From contig JADKCY010000006.1 of NCBI GenBank assembly GCA_016718605.1, forward strand, positions 113,649 through 177,648: a stretch of DNA of 64,000 nucleotides, in the 5' to 3' direction. The notes beneath the pieces were generated by a model. It was not told the origin of the DNA, did no database searches, and saw only the letters and a program-made list of their open reading frames with translations. Within the stretch, counting starts at the first letter, position 1. Every line of letters starts with the position of its first letter. The position numbers were made by a program, and so were the translations under genes. Positions 37,152 to 46,672 of the stretch are shown piece by piece. The DNA comes from Lysobacterales bacterium (GTDB lineage Bacteria > Pseudomonadota > Gammaproteobacteria > Xanthomonadales > Xanthomonadaceae).

Positions 37152-37179
37152 GGGTCCGACCGACAATCCGGTCGGACCC
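37152..37179. terminator. Hairpin between permease and ligase genes
   Basis: Eleven-base perfect stem GGGTCCGACCG/CGGTCGGACCC with a six-base loop, just after the permease stop on the minus strand. Without a T-run it may be a processing site or partial terminator that lowers ligase expression. Confidence 0.5.
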
Positions 37180-37187
37180 CGGAGGGG

Positions 37188-38687
37188 TCAGTGCGCGCTG
37201 CGAGTATCAACCGAAGCGTTCAAGGCGAACTCTTCTTCCGGCGACAGAATCAACTTGTGGCGCCCGGCAACGGCAAAGTAGAGGATGCCAGCGGCAAACC
37301 AGATGGCTACCCAAACCACACCAGTACGGTAAAGCGGATCGGTCAATTGGAAATAGAGCGTGACAACCGCGATCAAAATCGTCAGCACAGCGCCGGCGAC
37401 GCCAAATGGACTGCGGTAGGGACGTTCAATGTTCGGCAAGATCTTGCGCAGGCGGATGTAGGACAGGGCCTGCATGATGTAGGAGAACATCGCGCCGAAG
37501 ACCGCCATGTTGAGCAGGGTGCCACCAATGACCGCTGCGCCTTGCTCCGAACCGAGCACAAACCAGAGAACAAACATGACTGCCAGCGCGATGATCGAAC
37601 CGGCAATCATTGCCACATGCGGCGTTTTCCGATTGCCATGCGTAATCGATAAGCCAGATGGGAAATAGCCAGCGCGACTCAGCGAGTAAATCTGTCGGCC
37701 TTTGGCAAAGATGATGGTGTGAAAACTGGCGACTAGGCCCAGTACCGCGACCAAGGCCAACATCTTGGCAATGCCATCACCGTAAATAGCTTTGAAGCCA
37801 TCGAGCAATGGTTCGCCGGAGCTCGACAGTGCGTAGGAACCGATACCCGCCACCGAGGCGTTCAGCCACAAAATCATGAAGGCCGAAATTATCAGGGTGA
37901 AGATGCCCGCGATGATGCCTTTGGGCATATCGCGTTTCGGATCGACCGACTCTTCCGCTGCCAATGGCAATTGTTCGATCGCGAGGAACAACCACACCGC
38001 GAAAGGCATCGCCGCTAGAACGCCCTGAAAACCTTTGGGCAGGAAGGGTCCGCTGCCGTCGGTCAGTGCGGCACCACCTTCAACGACACCACCTGCGGGA
38101 ATGTCCATTGCCCAACGCGAAAAATCGATGTGCGGAATAGCGGAAATCTAGAACACCACCAGGCAGGACAGTGCCAGCAACGTCACCGCCAGCGTGACCT
38201 TGAAAGACAGTTCCACACCTACCACGTTGAGAGCGACAAAGACGATGTAAAAACCGATCCACCATAGCGGCTGCAGCTCGGGTGCGGTCTCAAAGATGCC
38301 CCCCATATAGGAGCCAATGAAAAACACGATGACGGCCGGCGTCAATACATACTCGACGTTCTCGGAGAGGCCGGTCAGGAAGCCGCCCCATGGTCCCATC
38401 GCGGTTCGCGCAAATGAATACGCACCGCCGGTATGTGGCAGCGCAGGTGACATCTCGGCCAACGAAAACGTTAGACCCAAATACATCACGGCAATGATCG
38501 CCGTGGCGAGCAACATGCTGCCCCAACCATTGGCCAGACCGAAGTTCCAACCCGAAAAATGGCCAGAAATCACTGCGCCAACACCGAGCGCCCACAGTGA
38601 CCACACCCCGGCGTACCGACGCAAACCGCGTTTCTCAAAATAACTCTTGTCGACCTTTGTGTAGGTCACACCTGATTGCTGAGCCAT
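37188..38687 (-). pseudogene. APC permease, ethanolamine-permease-like, with in-frame amber codon
   Basis: Amino acid-polyamine-organocation transporter of 498 codons plus an internal TAG at 38150-38148. The reading frame is otherwise uninterrupted: LVVF before the stop, ISAIPHIDFSRWAMD after it. The start is ATG 38687 behind a GGGGAG site. Visible family motifs include GVGAVISGHFSGWNFGL, ALPHTGGAYSFARTAMGPWG and EESVDPKRDMPKG, resembling ethanolamine permeases. Twelve hydrophobic segments would be expected, and the stop truncates the protein after about five (179 residues). It may be a true nonsense mutation, a base-calling error (TAC, TAT or TGG to TAG) or suppressed. It is the likely importer of the adjacent catabolic cluster. 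Confidence 0.85.
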
Positions 38688-38816
38688 GCTGCTCCCCTTA
38701 GCTGGTTGAAAACCCCCGAATTCAGCATGCATGCCCGCTCCCTCGGTCACGCCATGCTCGGAGTCGGCCCCCCGACTCCTGGTGTTGCACTTCGCAGCCA
38801 AGGGCTACGTCGTCAG

Positions 38817-38840
38817 GTCCAGCCTCCGCTGGACGTTTTT
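38817..38840 (+). terminator. Terminator-like hairpin with T-run on the plus strand
   Basis: GTCCAGC/GCTGGAC stem, four-base loop, then GTTTTT on the plus strand. No plus-strand gene precedes it: it is in the gap upstream of the minus-strand permease. Another perfect stem, GGAGTCGG/CCGACTCC, lies at 38760-38779. The pair could end a short plus-strand transcript or be chance. Confidence 0.4.
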
Positions 38841-38889
38841 CATTGGCGTGACAGCGTGATCAGACATCCCCATGTCCGTTGTCGGCAAG

Positions 38890-39696
38890 TCACGTCATTC
38901 CCAGTTGGCTGCAAGCCACGCGAATCGCGTCGGACAGGATCTGCGTCCAGTGGCGTATGCCTGCATCGTCACCCAGCAAGTCGTTGCGAACTTCGATCAT
39001 CACGTTCAGCAATCCATGCTTCTGACCGTGCCGGTCGACACTGTGATAGACGCCCTGTTGCGGTGCATACGGCTGATTGTCTCCGACACACAGGTTCGGC
39101 TGGCTCCGCAACACATCCAACAGTGCGTCCGCCAGTCGCCGATCCTGATCCGACAATATGCCCACGTGCCAAGGCCGAACATGGCCAGATATCTGCGGCG
39201 TAAAAGAATGAACCGAGACCACTGCAGTCGCCAGTCCGCGCCCAGATCGCGATGCTCGAAGGGCATCGACGGCTTCGTGAAATGGTTCGTAGAGCCACTG
39301 CTGACGGCGCACGCGTTCGATATTCGATACCGCGACATTGCCCGGAATCTGTAACTGGTCACTGCAGACGGGCATGGCATCCGATGCGGCCGGATCGCGA
39401 TTCAGGTCCATCAGCAATCGGGACTGGGTTGCGTACACCAAGGGCGACGCCAGCGCACTGGCCAAACCTTGCGCCAAGGCCAGCGCACCGATATCCCAGC
39501 CGATATGTCGGTGACGTTCATCGTCACTCAACCCCAAGCCATCGTAGATGCTCGGCACATGCGCACTGGCATGCTCGCACAGCAGCAGCAAAGGCCCGTT
39601 GTGCCCCGCTTGCTCGACTACAAAGGCGGGATAGGCAGTTCGCAATGCGGATACATTTCCAGCATCGGTAGAGAAATTGTGGGCAATGGCGGGCAT
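38890..39696 (-). CDS. N-formylglutamate amidohydrolase family hydrolase
   Basis: A 268-residue member of the HutG/N-formylglutamate deformylase family, with LLLLCEHASAHVPSIYDGLG, LMDLNRDP and VVSVHSFTP. Classical members release glutamate from N-formylglutamate in histidine breakdown, but no other hut genes are present. In this setting it may cleave a gamma-glutamyl amide made by the neighbouring ligase; that is inference. ATG 39696 is chosen because family similarity starts there, with a GGAGG site upstream. It is divergent from the RpiR regulator (154-base gap). Confidence 0.87.
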   Translation of the reverse strand: MPAIAHNFSTDAGNVSALRTAYPAFVVEQAGHNGPLLLLCEHASAHVPSIYDGLGLSDDERHRHIGWDIGALALAQGLASALASPLVYATQSRLLMDLNRDPAASDAMPVCSDQLQIPGNVAVSNIERVRRQQWLYEPFHEAVDALRASRSGRGLATAVVSVHSFTPQISGHVRPWHVGILSDQDRRLADALLDVLRSQPNLCVGDNQPYAPQQGVYHSVDRHGQKHGLLNVMIEVRNDLLGDDAGIRHWTQILSDAIRVACSQLGMT

Positions 39697-39850
39697 CTGT
39701 CTGCGACCTGCCTCCGTGTAACGAACGCTACAGCGCGTTGCTTTCGTTGGGCTGAAGTGATGATTTGTACAGATCGATCGGATTGTCAATACTGACTGTG
39801 TCGGCAACGCGACTTGGCATCGCCGGAAACACAGTACGAGGACAGGCACC

Positions 39851-40690
39851 GTGAACGACACGATTGTTGAACTGCTGCGCCACAGTTTGAGCAGCTTGCC
39901 TTTGACCGAACGCCGGGTCGCCATGCGATTGCTGGCGGATTTCCCGATGGCCGGTCTGGGCAGTGCCAGTGAATTGGCACGTACCGTGGGCGTGAGCGTC
40001 CCTACGGTGCTGCGCTTGGTCATCCGCTTGGGGTTTGGTGCCTACCCCGAATTCCAGACCCGGTTGCGAGAGGAATTGGCGGCACAACTCAGTTCGCCAC
40101 TGACCAAGGCGCCGCAGTCTGCGGACAGTGGCGAAGGGCATCGTTGGCAGCAGTTTGCCAGCCGTGTTGCAGACAATGTGGCAGAGACCTTTCAGCATCT
40201 CGCTGCCGACGAGTTGCAACAAATCGCGGCGTGGTTGGCAGACCCGAAGTCGCGGATTCACCTTGTCGGGGGGCGATTCACTGACGCGCTGGCGCAGTAC
40301 GTTTCAGTACAAATGCGCATCCTGCGATCCGGCGTCAATCACCTGCGCGACCAGGAAGCCAACTGGTTCGATCAAGTGCTGGATATGGGCAGCAAGGATG
40401 TGTTGGTGATCTACGACATCCGTCGCTATCAACCCAGCCTGTTGCGACTTGCTGATCTGGCGACTCAACGTGGTACCAAGGTCATCCTGCTGACCGATCA
40501 GTGGCTATCCCCCATTGCCCGGGTAGCGAGACATGTCTTGCCAGCGCGCGTCCAGGTGCCCTCGCCATGGGATTCCAACGCCGCATTGATGGCATTGTCG
40601 GAGGCTCTGCTGGCGGAAGTGTCGCGTATCGCGGGTGACTCGGCGCAGCGCCGCATGCGTGAACTGGAGCGCTTGCGTAGTCACGACTAG
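39851..40690 (+). CDS. RpiR/MurR-family transcriptional regulator
   Basis: A 279-residue regulator: an N-terminal RpiR helix-turn-helix (about residues 5-80, with GSASELARTVGVSVPTVLRL) and a C-terminal SIS domain (about 115-260) that normally binds a phosphosugar or other small ligand. The start is a GTG at 39851. It is transcribed away from the amidohydrolase and is the only regulator beside the catabolic cluster, so it probably controls it. The ligand is unknown. Confidence 0.9.
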   Translation: MNDTIVELLRHSLSSLPLTERRVAMRLLADFPMAGLGSASELARTVGVSVPTVLRLVIRLGFGAYPEFQTRLREELAAQLSSPLTKAPQSADSGEGHRWQQFASRVADNVAETFQHLAADELQQIAAWLADPKSRIHLVGGRFTDALAQYVSVQMRILRSGVNHLRDQEANWFDQVLDMGSKDVLVIYDIRRYQPSLLRLADLATQRGTKVILLTDQWLSPIARVARHVLPARVQVPSPWDSNAALMALSEALLAEVSRIAGDSAQRRMRELERLRSHD

Positions 40691-40698
40691 CAACCCGA

Positions 40699-40716
40699 CA
40701 GGCTCCTTTGAGCCTG
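40699..40716. terminator. Hairpin between convergent genes
   Basis: Seven-base perfect stem CAGGCTC/GAGCCTG with loop CTTT, directly between the regulator stop and the exonuclease stop. A likely shared terminator, though without a T-run. Confidence 0.5.
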
Positions 40717-40717
40717 C

Positions 40718-41389
40718 TCAGCGACTGCGTCGCAGTAAATCACCGAGCGTGACGTTGTCCTGTCCGCCGATGTGGGCCACCTGTGCAAGCAAGAGTTCTG
40801 CGCAAGCCAACGCATCCACGGCTGCGTTGTGGGCTTTGTAGCGCGGCAGTCCATAGCGTTCGCGGCACGCATGCAGGCGCAATGCCCCCTGCGAGTCGTG
40901 AATGTGCGCGCGGCGCTGTGCCTCGATCGCCAACGTATCGATGATCTGCAAGGGCAGGGGCACGCCGTAAAGGTGGTGACAGGCATGCTGTAGGAACCCG
41001 TTTTCGATCGGTGCGTAATGAACCACCAGGGCGCGGCCACGAATCAAGCGCAGGAGTGGCTCCACCGCCTCGGCAAGCGAGAGACCGTGCACGAGATCAG
41101 CATCCAGCAGGCCGTGGACCGTGGCGCTTTGACCAACGCTGCGGTCATCACTGCGGATGACGCAATGACCCGCCGTCGCCATGCGGATGCGTCCATGACT
41201 GATCAGCACCCAGCCCATGCTCAACAGACGGTCTTGCTTTTCATTCAATCCACTGGTTTCAAAATCCAGCGCGAGCAACTCGCTGTCCGCGACCGTTTTC
41301 CGCAGATTGATCGGTGGATCGCTGTAGAACGGCGCCAAAGGCGTGTTCGCGGCGCGTTTTCCATGGCGCCAACGCAGCCAGCCACTCAT
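40718..41389 (-). CDS. DEDD-family 3'-5' exonuclease
   Basis: A 223-residue protein of the DnaQ-like exonuclease superfamily. Motif I is LALDFETSGLN (Asp, Glu), motif III is AHNAAVDALACAELL (His, Asp). Motif II reads VVHYAPIENGFL, with glutamate where aspartate is usual. The start overlaps the DUF294/CBS gene stop by four bases, so the two are translated together. The same pairing is recalled from other proteobacteria. Substrate not known. Confidence 0.85.
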   Translation of the reverse strand: MSGWLRWRHGKRAANTPLAPFYSDPPINLRKTVADSELLALDFETSGLNEKQDRLLSMGWVLISHGRIRMATAGHCVIRSDDRSVGQSATVHGLLDADLVHGLSLAEAVEPLLRLIRGRALVVHYAPIENGFLQHACHHLYGVPLPLQIIDTLAIEAQRRAHIHDSQGALRLHACRERYGLPRYKAHNAAVDALACAELLLAQVAHIGGQDNVTLGDLLRRSR

Positions 41390-43245
41390 TGCACGCCGTA
41401 CTCGTTACCCAGCGCGCTTTGCGATTGCCGAATGACCAGAAAGGCATCGCGCAAGGCGTCGCGATCCTGCCGAGACAATTGGCTGGGCTTGATCCAGTTG
41501 TCTGCATCATGCCCCGCAGCGAGTTGTTCGGCCTGATGTTGTAGACGCAGGCGAAGCACCAAGCGGAACGCCGCCGTCAGCTCGGCTGCATCGGTGGGCT
41601 GCAGTTTGCCCGCCATGCGCAAGGCTTCAATTCGTTGCAGGCAACTGGCGGCACGAATGCCGTTCGCCAGTGCGTGGACTCTCAGCAGGTCGGTCAATGG
41701 CATCGCACCCGCGCCCTTGAGGTCAAGCATGTCGCGATGCTCGCCTTTGTGCTCAACAACAAAGCGCCGGAACAATCCAAGTGGCACGTCATAGCTCAAG
41801 GCGTGACGCGCCAGAATGGCGAGGAAGATCCCGAGCTTGGGCGCCAGAGAGAAAATGTGCTCTTGCAGGCTATCGAAAAGGCCACGCTCGCCAGCGACCA
41901 GTCGTTGGTCGAAGAAGATGCTGGCGTGCATCAGTGCGTTGCTGGTGGGCTCGCGCATCCATGCCCTGAAGTAGTTTTCCCATACATCGAGCGGCTGCCG
42001 CCACATCGGGTTTTGCGCCATGATGCCGCCGTTGCAGAACACGTAGCCGCAGGCATTCAGACCGTGGCATACGAACTGCGCCACAGACTCAAAGTAGTCC
42101 GCCTCGCGCTCGTTGGGTTCTCGCGCGAGTATCAAACCGTTGTCTTGATCGGTATGCGGCCCTTGTTCATTGCGCGCCTGGGAACCAAAGCAAATCCATG
42201 CCCAAGGCATCGGCGACGGACCAAACTGCTGTTCCGCTAATTGCAGCAAACGACGCGTCACCGCATCGGTCAGTGCGCTCAGCATGCGTGAGACATCTTC
42301 AGGGCGCGCACCACTGGAAAGCAGTAGCGCAAACATGCGCGGCATGCGCGCGGTGATCGCTTGCAAACTCTCAACACTGTCCTGTTTCTGAACCTGACGA
42401 ACCAGATACAGCGGATGTTGCGTTTGCAAGCTGACCAGATCTCGTGTGGTGATCATGCCGGCCGGCTTGCCGTCGCGGGTCAGCGGCAAATGATGGATGC
42501 CGCGATTGGCCATAATGATGAATGCCTCAAAGACCGGGCGCTCGACATCGATGCTGGCGGGTTCCGCGGTCATGATGGCCGTCACCGGCGCCGCCGGATC
42601 GAGATCGGCGGCGAGCACACGGTTGCGCAGGTCACGGTCTGTCACGATGCCAAGCATTTGCTCACTTCCGCCCACCAGCAACGAAGAAACGCCTTGTTTG
42701 GACATCAGTTTGGCGGCTTCGCGAATGCTTGCTTGCGGCGCAATCATCACTGGTGCACGTTGACTGAGTTTGCCAACCGGCGTGGTCATCATCTCGTTGT
42801 TTGACTGGCCTCCACCGGCGTTTTCAGCCGCATGCCGCAATCGCTCTTCGAGCGTGCTGACAAAGTACTGATCGAATCCGGTATTTGAAGCGCGCAAGGC
42901 GTGGAAATCCGCTACCGGCAGCAGATAGATCAGTCCGTCTTCCAACAGCGTGACTCGGTGCCGTACCGGCTTGCCCGTCAGAAGCGACGGCAACCCATAG
43001 CTGTCGCCCTCGGCGAGTCGATTGACCAAACGCTCATCCTTGTCATGCACCTCCACTGCGCCACGTCGGATCACCGCGAGCGCGACGTTGGTCTCGCCGA
43101 TCCGCAACATGACCTCGCCCTTGCGTCGATAAACAATGTCGATCTTGCGGGCTGTCTGGGCAAGTTGCTCGGGTGCCAGGCAATCGAATGGCGCGTGGGC
43201 GCGCAGAAAGTCGATGATCTCCGAGAGTTCGGGCGACAGGCTCAT
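41386..43245 (-). CDS. cNMP-binding/CBS/DUF294 nucleotidyltransferase-like protein
   Basis: A 619-residue signalling-type protein with a cyclic-nucleotide-binding domain (about 20-130), a CBS pair (about 155-280), a DUF294 nucleotidyltransferase-like domain (about 300-440, core motif GSQARNEQGPHTDQD) and a DUF294 C-terminal substrate-binding-like domain. The GSxAR and D-x-D features resemble the GlnD/polymerase-beta superfamily, so nucleotidyl transfer is plausible. It shares four bases with the exonuclease gene and is divergent from leuS. The biological role is not established. Confidence 0.88.
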   Translation of the reverse strand: MSLSPELSEIIDFLRAHAPFDCLAPEQLAQTARKIDIVYRRKGEVMLRIGETNVALAVIRRGAVEVHDKDERLVNRLAEGDSYGLPSLLTGKPVRHRVTLLEDGLIYLLPVADFHALRASNTGFDQYFVSTLEERLRHAAENAGGGQSNNEMMTTPVGKLSQRAPVMIAPQASIREAAKLMSKQGVSSLLVGGSEQMLGIVTDRDLRNRVLAADLDPAAPVTAIMTAEPASIDVERPVFEAFIIMANRGIHHLPLTRDGKPAGMITTRDLVSLQTQHPLYLVRQVQKQDSVESLQAITARMPRMFALLLSSGARPEDVSRMLSALTDAVTRRLLQLAEQQFGPSPMPWAWICFGSQARNEQGPHTDQDNGLILAREPNEREADYFESVAQFVCHGLNACGYVFCNGGIMAQNPMWRQPLDVWENYFRAWMREPTSNALMHASIFFDQRLVAGERGLFDSLQEHIFSLAPKLGIFLAILARHALSYDVPLGLFRRFVVEHKGEHRDMLDLKGAGAMPLTDLLRVHALANGIRAASCLQRIEALRMAGKLQPTDAAELTAAFRLVLRLRLQHQAEQLAAGHDADNWIKPSQLSRQDRDALRDAFLVIRQSQSALGNEYGVQ

Positions 43246-43437
43246 GGCTGACCTCCGTTGTGTCGATGACCTGCAGTGTGCGCCGGCACATCAGGACGAA
43301 CGCTTGATTTGTCGCAACACCCTACGCGGGTTGAGACGCGGAGGCGATTCGCCTTTGGGCGCATTCGCGGCCAGTCATTCGGCAGCTGAAGGCCTTGCGC
43401 TACACTTGCTCGCTTATTCCCGCATTGATTCCGACCC

Positions 43438-46155
43438 ATGCAAGAGACCTATAGCCCGCAGGCTGTTGAAGCCGCTGCACAGCAGTTCTGGGACCGCACG
43501 CGCGCCTTCGAAGTGATTGAGGACGCTGATAAACCGAAGTTCTACTGTTTGTCGATGCTGCCGTATCCCTCCGGCGCGCTGCACATGGGCCATGTGCGCA
43601 ACTACACCATTGGCGATGTGATCAGTCGCTATCAGCGCATGCTGGGCAAGAACGTGCTGCAACCGATGGGCTGGGACGCCTTCGGATTGCCCGCTGAAAA
43701 TGCCGCGATCAAGAACAACACCGCGCCCGCCAAGTGGACGTATGCCAACATCGAGCATATGCGCAGCCAGCTGCAGCGCTTGGGTTTTGCCTACGACTGG
43801 TCACGCGAGCTTGCCACCTGTCGACCCGACTACTACCGCTGGGAACAGTTGATGTTCACCCGCTTGATGAAACTCGGGCTGGTCTATCGCAAGAATTCGG
43901 TGGTCAATTGGGATCCGGTCGATCAGACGGTGCTCGCGAACGAGCAGGTCATTGAAGGCCGTGGCTGGCGCTCCGGCGCGCTGGTCGAAAAGCGCGAGAT
44001 TCCGCAGTGGTTCCTGAAGATCACCGATTACGCGCAGGAACTGCTCGATGAATTGGATAACCTGCACGGCTGGCCGGACGCGGTCAAAACCATGCAGCGC
44101 AACTGGATCGGTCGCTCGGAAGGTCTCGAGATCGACTTCCCGATTGAAGGCGAGGATGCCGCGTTGCGCGTCTTCACCACGCGCCCCGATACCCTGATGG
44201 GTGTCAGCTTCGTGACCGTCGCTGCGGAGCATCCGCTGGCGCTGGCGGCGGCAACGTCCGATCCGGATTTGGCAGCCTTCATTGAGCGTTGCAAACAGGG
44301 CGCAATCAACGAAGCAGAGCTTGAAACCCAGGAAAAGCTTGGCGCGCCGACGGGACGCCATGTGATTCATCCGCTCACCAACGAACGCATTCCCGTTTGG
44401 GTCGGGAATTTCGTGTTGATGGGCTATGGCACGGGCGCCGTGATGGCGGTGCCGGGTCACGATCAGCGTGACTGGGAGTTTGCGCGAAAGTACGGCTTGC
44501 CTATCAAGATGGTGATCGTCAGCACCGATGTGCGTGACGCTTTGCTGGAACTCACCCGAGATCAACGCAAAGGCGGTGATGCGCTGACAACTGCACTCGG
44601 CGGCGGTGCGTTGCGGGATGTGTACGAGCCTAGCGCGGCGGTCGAGTTGGTGGAGAACTTCGAGGCCACCCTGCACACCCAGGCGGCTTACACAGAGCGG
44701 GGTTGGCTGGTGAACTCTGGCGAATTCAACGGTCTTGAGTTCGGCGATGCCTTTGACGCCATCGCCGCGCGACTGGCCGAGCAAGGCCGAGGCGAACGAC
44801 GCGTCAATTTCCGCTTGCGCGATTGGGGTGTCAGCCGCCAGCGCTATTGGGGATGCCCGATCCCGGTCATCTATTGCAAGAGTTGCGGTGCGATGCCTGT
44901 GCCGGAGGATCAACTTCCTGTGGTGCTGCCCGAAGATGTGGCGTTTTCCGGCGTGGCATCGCCGATCAAGTCCGATCCGGAATGGCGCAAGACAACCTGC
45001 CCGCAGTGTGGTGGCGAGGCTGAGCGCGAGACCGACACTTTCGATACCTTCATGGAGTCGAGCTGGTACTACGCACGCTACACCTGCCCGGGCGCGGGGG
45101 ACATGGTGGACGAACGCGCCAATTACTGGCTGCCCGTGGATCAATACATCGGCGGTATCGAGCACGCGATTTTGCACTTGATGTATTTCCGCTTCTTCCA
45201 CAAGTTGCTGCGTGATACCGGCCTGGTCACCAGTGACGAGCCCGCCACCCGCCTGCTGTGTCAGGGGATGGTGATTGCCGACACGTTCTACCGTCCCAAT
45301 CCGGATGGCAGCAAGCACTGGTTCAACCCGGCGGAGGTTGAACTCAGTCGCGATGAGCGTGGTCGGGTGATGGGCGCGGTGTTGACTGCCGATGGCCTGC
45401 CGGTGGCCATCGGTGGCAGCGAAAAGATGTCGAAGTCGAAGAACAACGGCGTCGATCCGCAGTCGATGGTGGACAAGTTTGGCGCCGACACGGTGCGCCT
45501 ATTCTCGATGTTTGCCGCCCCGCCTGAACAATCGCTGGAGTGGAATGAGGCAGGTGTCGAGGGTATGGCGCGGTTCCTGCGCCGCTTGTGGGCGGCCGTT
45601 TACCGCCACGTGCAAGCGGGTCCGACTGTGGCCCTGAATGTGGCCGCGCTCAACGCTGAGCAAAAAGCCGTGCGTTGCAAACTGCACGAAACCATCGAAA
45701 AGGTTAGCGACGACATCGGTCGGCGGCACGCCTTCAATACCGCAATCGCCGCCGTGATGGAGTTGCTCAACACGCTGACCCGATTCGAGGACGACAGTGT
45801 GCAGGGCAGGGCCGTTCTGCAAGAGGCCTGGACCGCAGTGACGCTGCTGCTCAATCCGATCGTGCCGCACACAGCGCATGCGCTGTGGCAAGCGTTGGGG
45901 CAGGCCGAATCTCTGATCGAGTCGCAGTCCTTCCCGACTGCCGATGTCGCGGCCATGGTGAAAGACGCAGTAACGCTGGCCTTGCAAGTCAATGGAAAAT
46001 TGCGCGGTACGCTGCAGGTGTCGGTCAGTGAAGCGCGCGAAACCATCGAAGCGAAGGCGCTGGCTGACACGGGCGTGCGGCGCGCACTCGACGGTTTGAC
46101 GGTGCGCAAGCTGATTGTGGTGCCGGGGAAAATCGTCAATATCGTTGCCAGCTGA
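43438..46155 (+). CDS. leuS: Leucyl-tRNA synthetase
   Basis: Class Ia synthetase of 905 residues. The HIGH-type motif is HMGH (within PYPSGALHMGHVRNY), the editing CP1 domain includes TTRPDTLMGVSF, zinc-knuckle cysteines occur in CKSCG and CPQCGG, and the KMSKS loop is KMSKSKNNG. It is slightly longer than E. coli LeuS (860). lptE, holA and nadD follow on the same strand. Confidence 0.99.
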   Translation: MQETYSPQAVEAAAQQFWDRTRAFEVIEDADKPKFYCLSMLPYPSGALHMGHVRNYTIGDVISRYQRMLGKNVLQPMGWDAFGLPAENAAIKNNTAPAKWTYANIEHMRSQLQRLGFAYDWSRELATCRPDYYRWEQLMFTRLMKLGLVYRKNSVVNWDPVDQTVLANEQVIEGRGWRSGALVEKREIPQWFLKITDYAQELLDELDNLHGWPDAVKTMQRNWIGRSEGLEIDFPIEGEDAALRVFTTRPDTLMGVSFVTVAAEHPLALAAATSDPDLAAFIERCKQGAINEAELETQEKLGAPTGRHVIHPLTNERIPVWVGNFVLMGYGTGAVMAVPGHDQRDWEFARKYGLPIKMVIVSTDVRDALLELTRDQRKGGDALTTALGGGALRDVYEPSAAVELVENFEATLHTQAAYTERGWLVNSGEFNGLEFGDAFDAIAARLAEQGRGERRVNFRLRDWGVSRQRYWGCPIPVIYCKSCGAMPVPEDQLPVVLPEDVAFSGVASPIKSDPEWRKTTCPQCGGEAERETDTFDTFMESSWYYARYTCPGAGDMVDERANYWLPVDQYIGGIEHAILHLMYFRFFHKLLRDTGLVTSDEPATRLLCQGMVIADTFYRPNPDGSKHWFNPAEVELSRDERGRVMGAVLTADGLPVAIGGSEKMSKSKNNGVDPQSMVDKFGADTVRLFSMFAAPPEQSLEWNEAGVEGMARFLRRLWAAVYRHVQAGPTVALNVAALNAEQKAVRCKLHETIEKVSDDIGRRHAFNTAIAAVMELLNTLTRFEDDSVQGRAVLQEAWTAVTLLLNPIVPHTAHALWQALGQAESLIESQSFPTADVAAMVKDAVTLALQVNGKLRGTLQVSVSEARETIEAKALADTGVRRALDGLTVRKLIVVPGKIVNIVAS

Positions 46156-46168
46156 TCAGGAGATCGAC

Positions 46169-46669
46169 ATGAAACGGCAAAGCATTGTCCGTGCCCTCGG
46201 CATCGCAGGCTTGTTGATGCTGGTGGGCTGCGGCTTTCAGCTTCGACAAGAACTGAAGCTCCCTGCATCCTTGCAAACGATCCGGGTGGAAATCGTCGAC
46301 CCCTACACGTCGATCGATAGCTATCTGGAGCAGGCACTCCAACGCGCTGGGGCAACGCTGCCTGCGACTGCCGAAATGCCTGCCGCCAAACTGCGTGTCA
46401 GTTCGCTCAGCCAAGCGCGCAATCCACTGAGCGTGGACGCCGCGGGTCGCGCGCAGGAGTACGAACTGGTCTACAGCGCCGAGTTCAGTGTCGTGGATGC
46501 GCAGGACCGCGAAGTCGTGCCGAAACAACGTATTGATCTGCGCCGTGACTATCTGTTTGACACTGCGCGTGCGCTGGGCAACCGTGCTGAGGAAGATCTG
46601 GTCCTGGCTGAACTGCAGCGCGACATGGCCGATGCCATCCTGCGTCGCATCGACGTTGCTTTGCGCTGA
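46169..46669 (+). CDS. lptE: LPS-assembly lipoprotein LptE
   Basis: Plug partner of LptD at the outer membrane, 166 residues. A signal peptide ends in LMLVGC (Cys near 20), followed by the family start GFQLRQELKLP. ATG 46169 follows CAGGAG. It is placed between leuS and holA as in most gammaproteobacteria. Confidence 0.93.
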   Translation: MKRQSIVRALGIAGLLMLVGCGFQLRQELKLPASLQTIRVEIVDPYTSIDSYLEQALQRAGATLPATAEMPAAKLRVSSLSQARNPLSVDAAGRAQEYELVYSAEFSVVDAQDREVVPKQRIDLRRDYLFDTARALGNRAEEDLVLAELQRDMADAILRRIDVALR

Positions 46670-46672
46670 CGT

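Noticed and set aside
38148..38150. Amber codon read as pyrrolysine or programmed recoding
   Set aside because: Pyrrolysine is not expected in an amino acid permease, no pyl genes are visible, and no recoding structure was recognised; mutation or error is simpler.
43801..45318. A 505-codon open frame antisense to leuS
   Set aside because: leuS is certain on the other strand; the antisense product has no family features or ribosome site.
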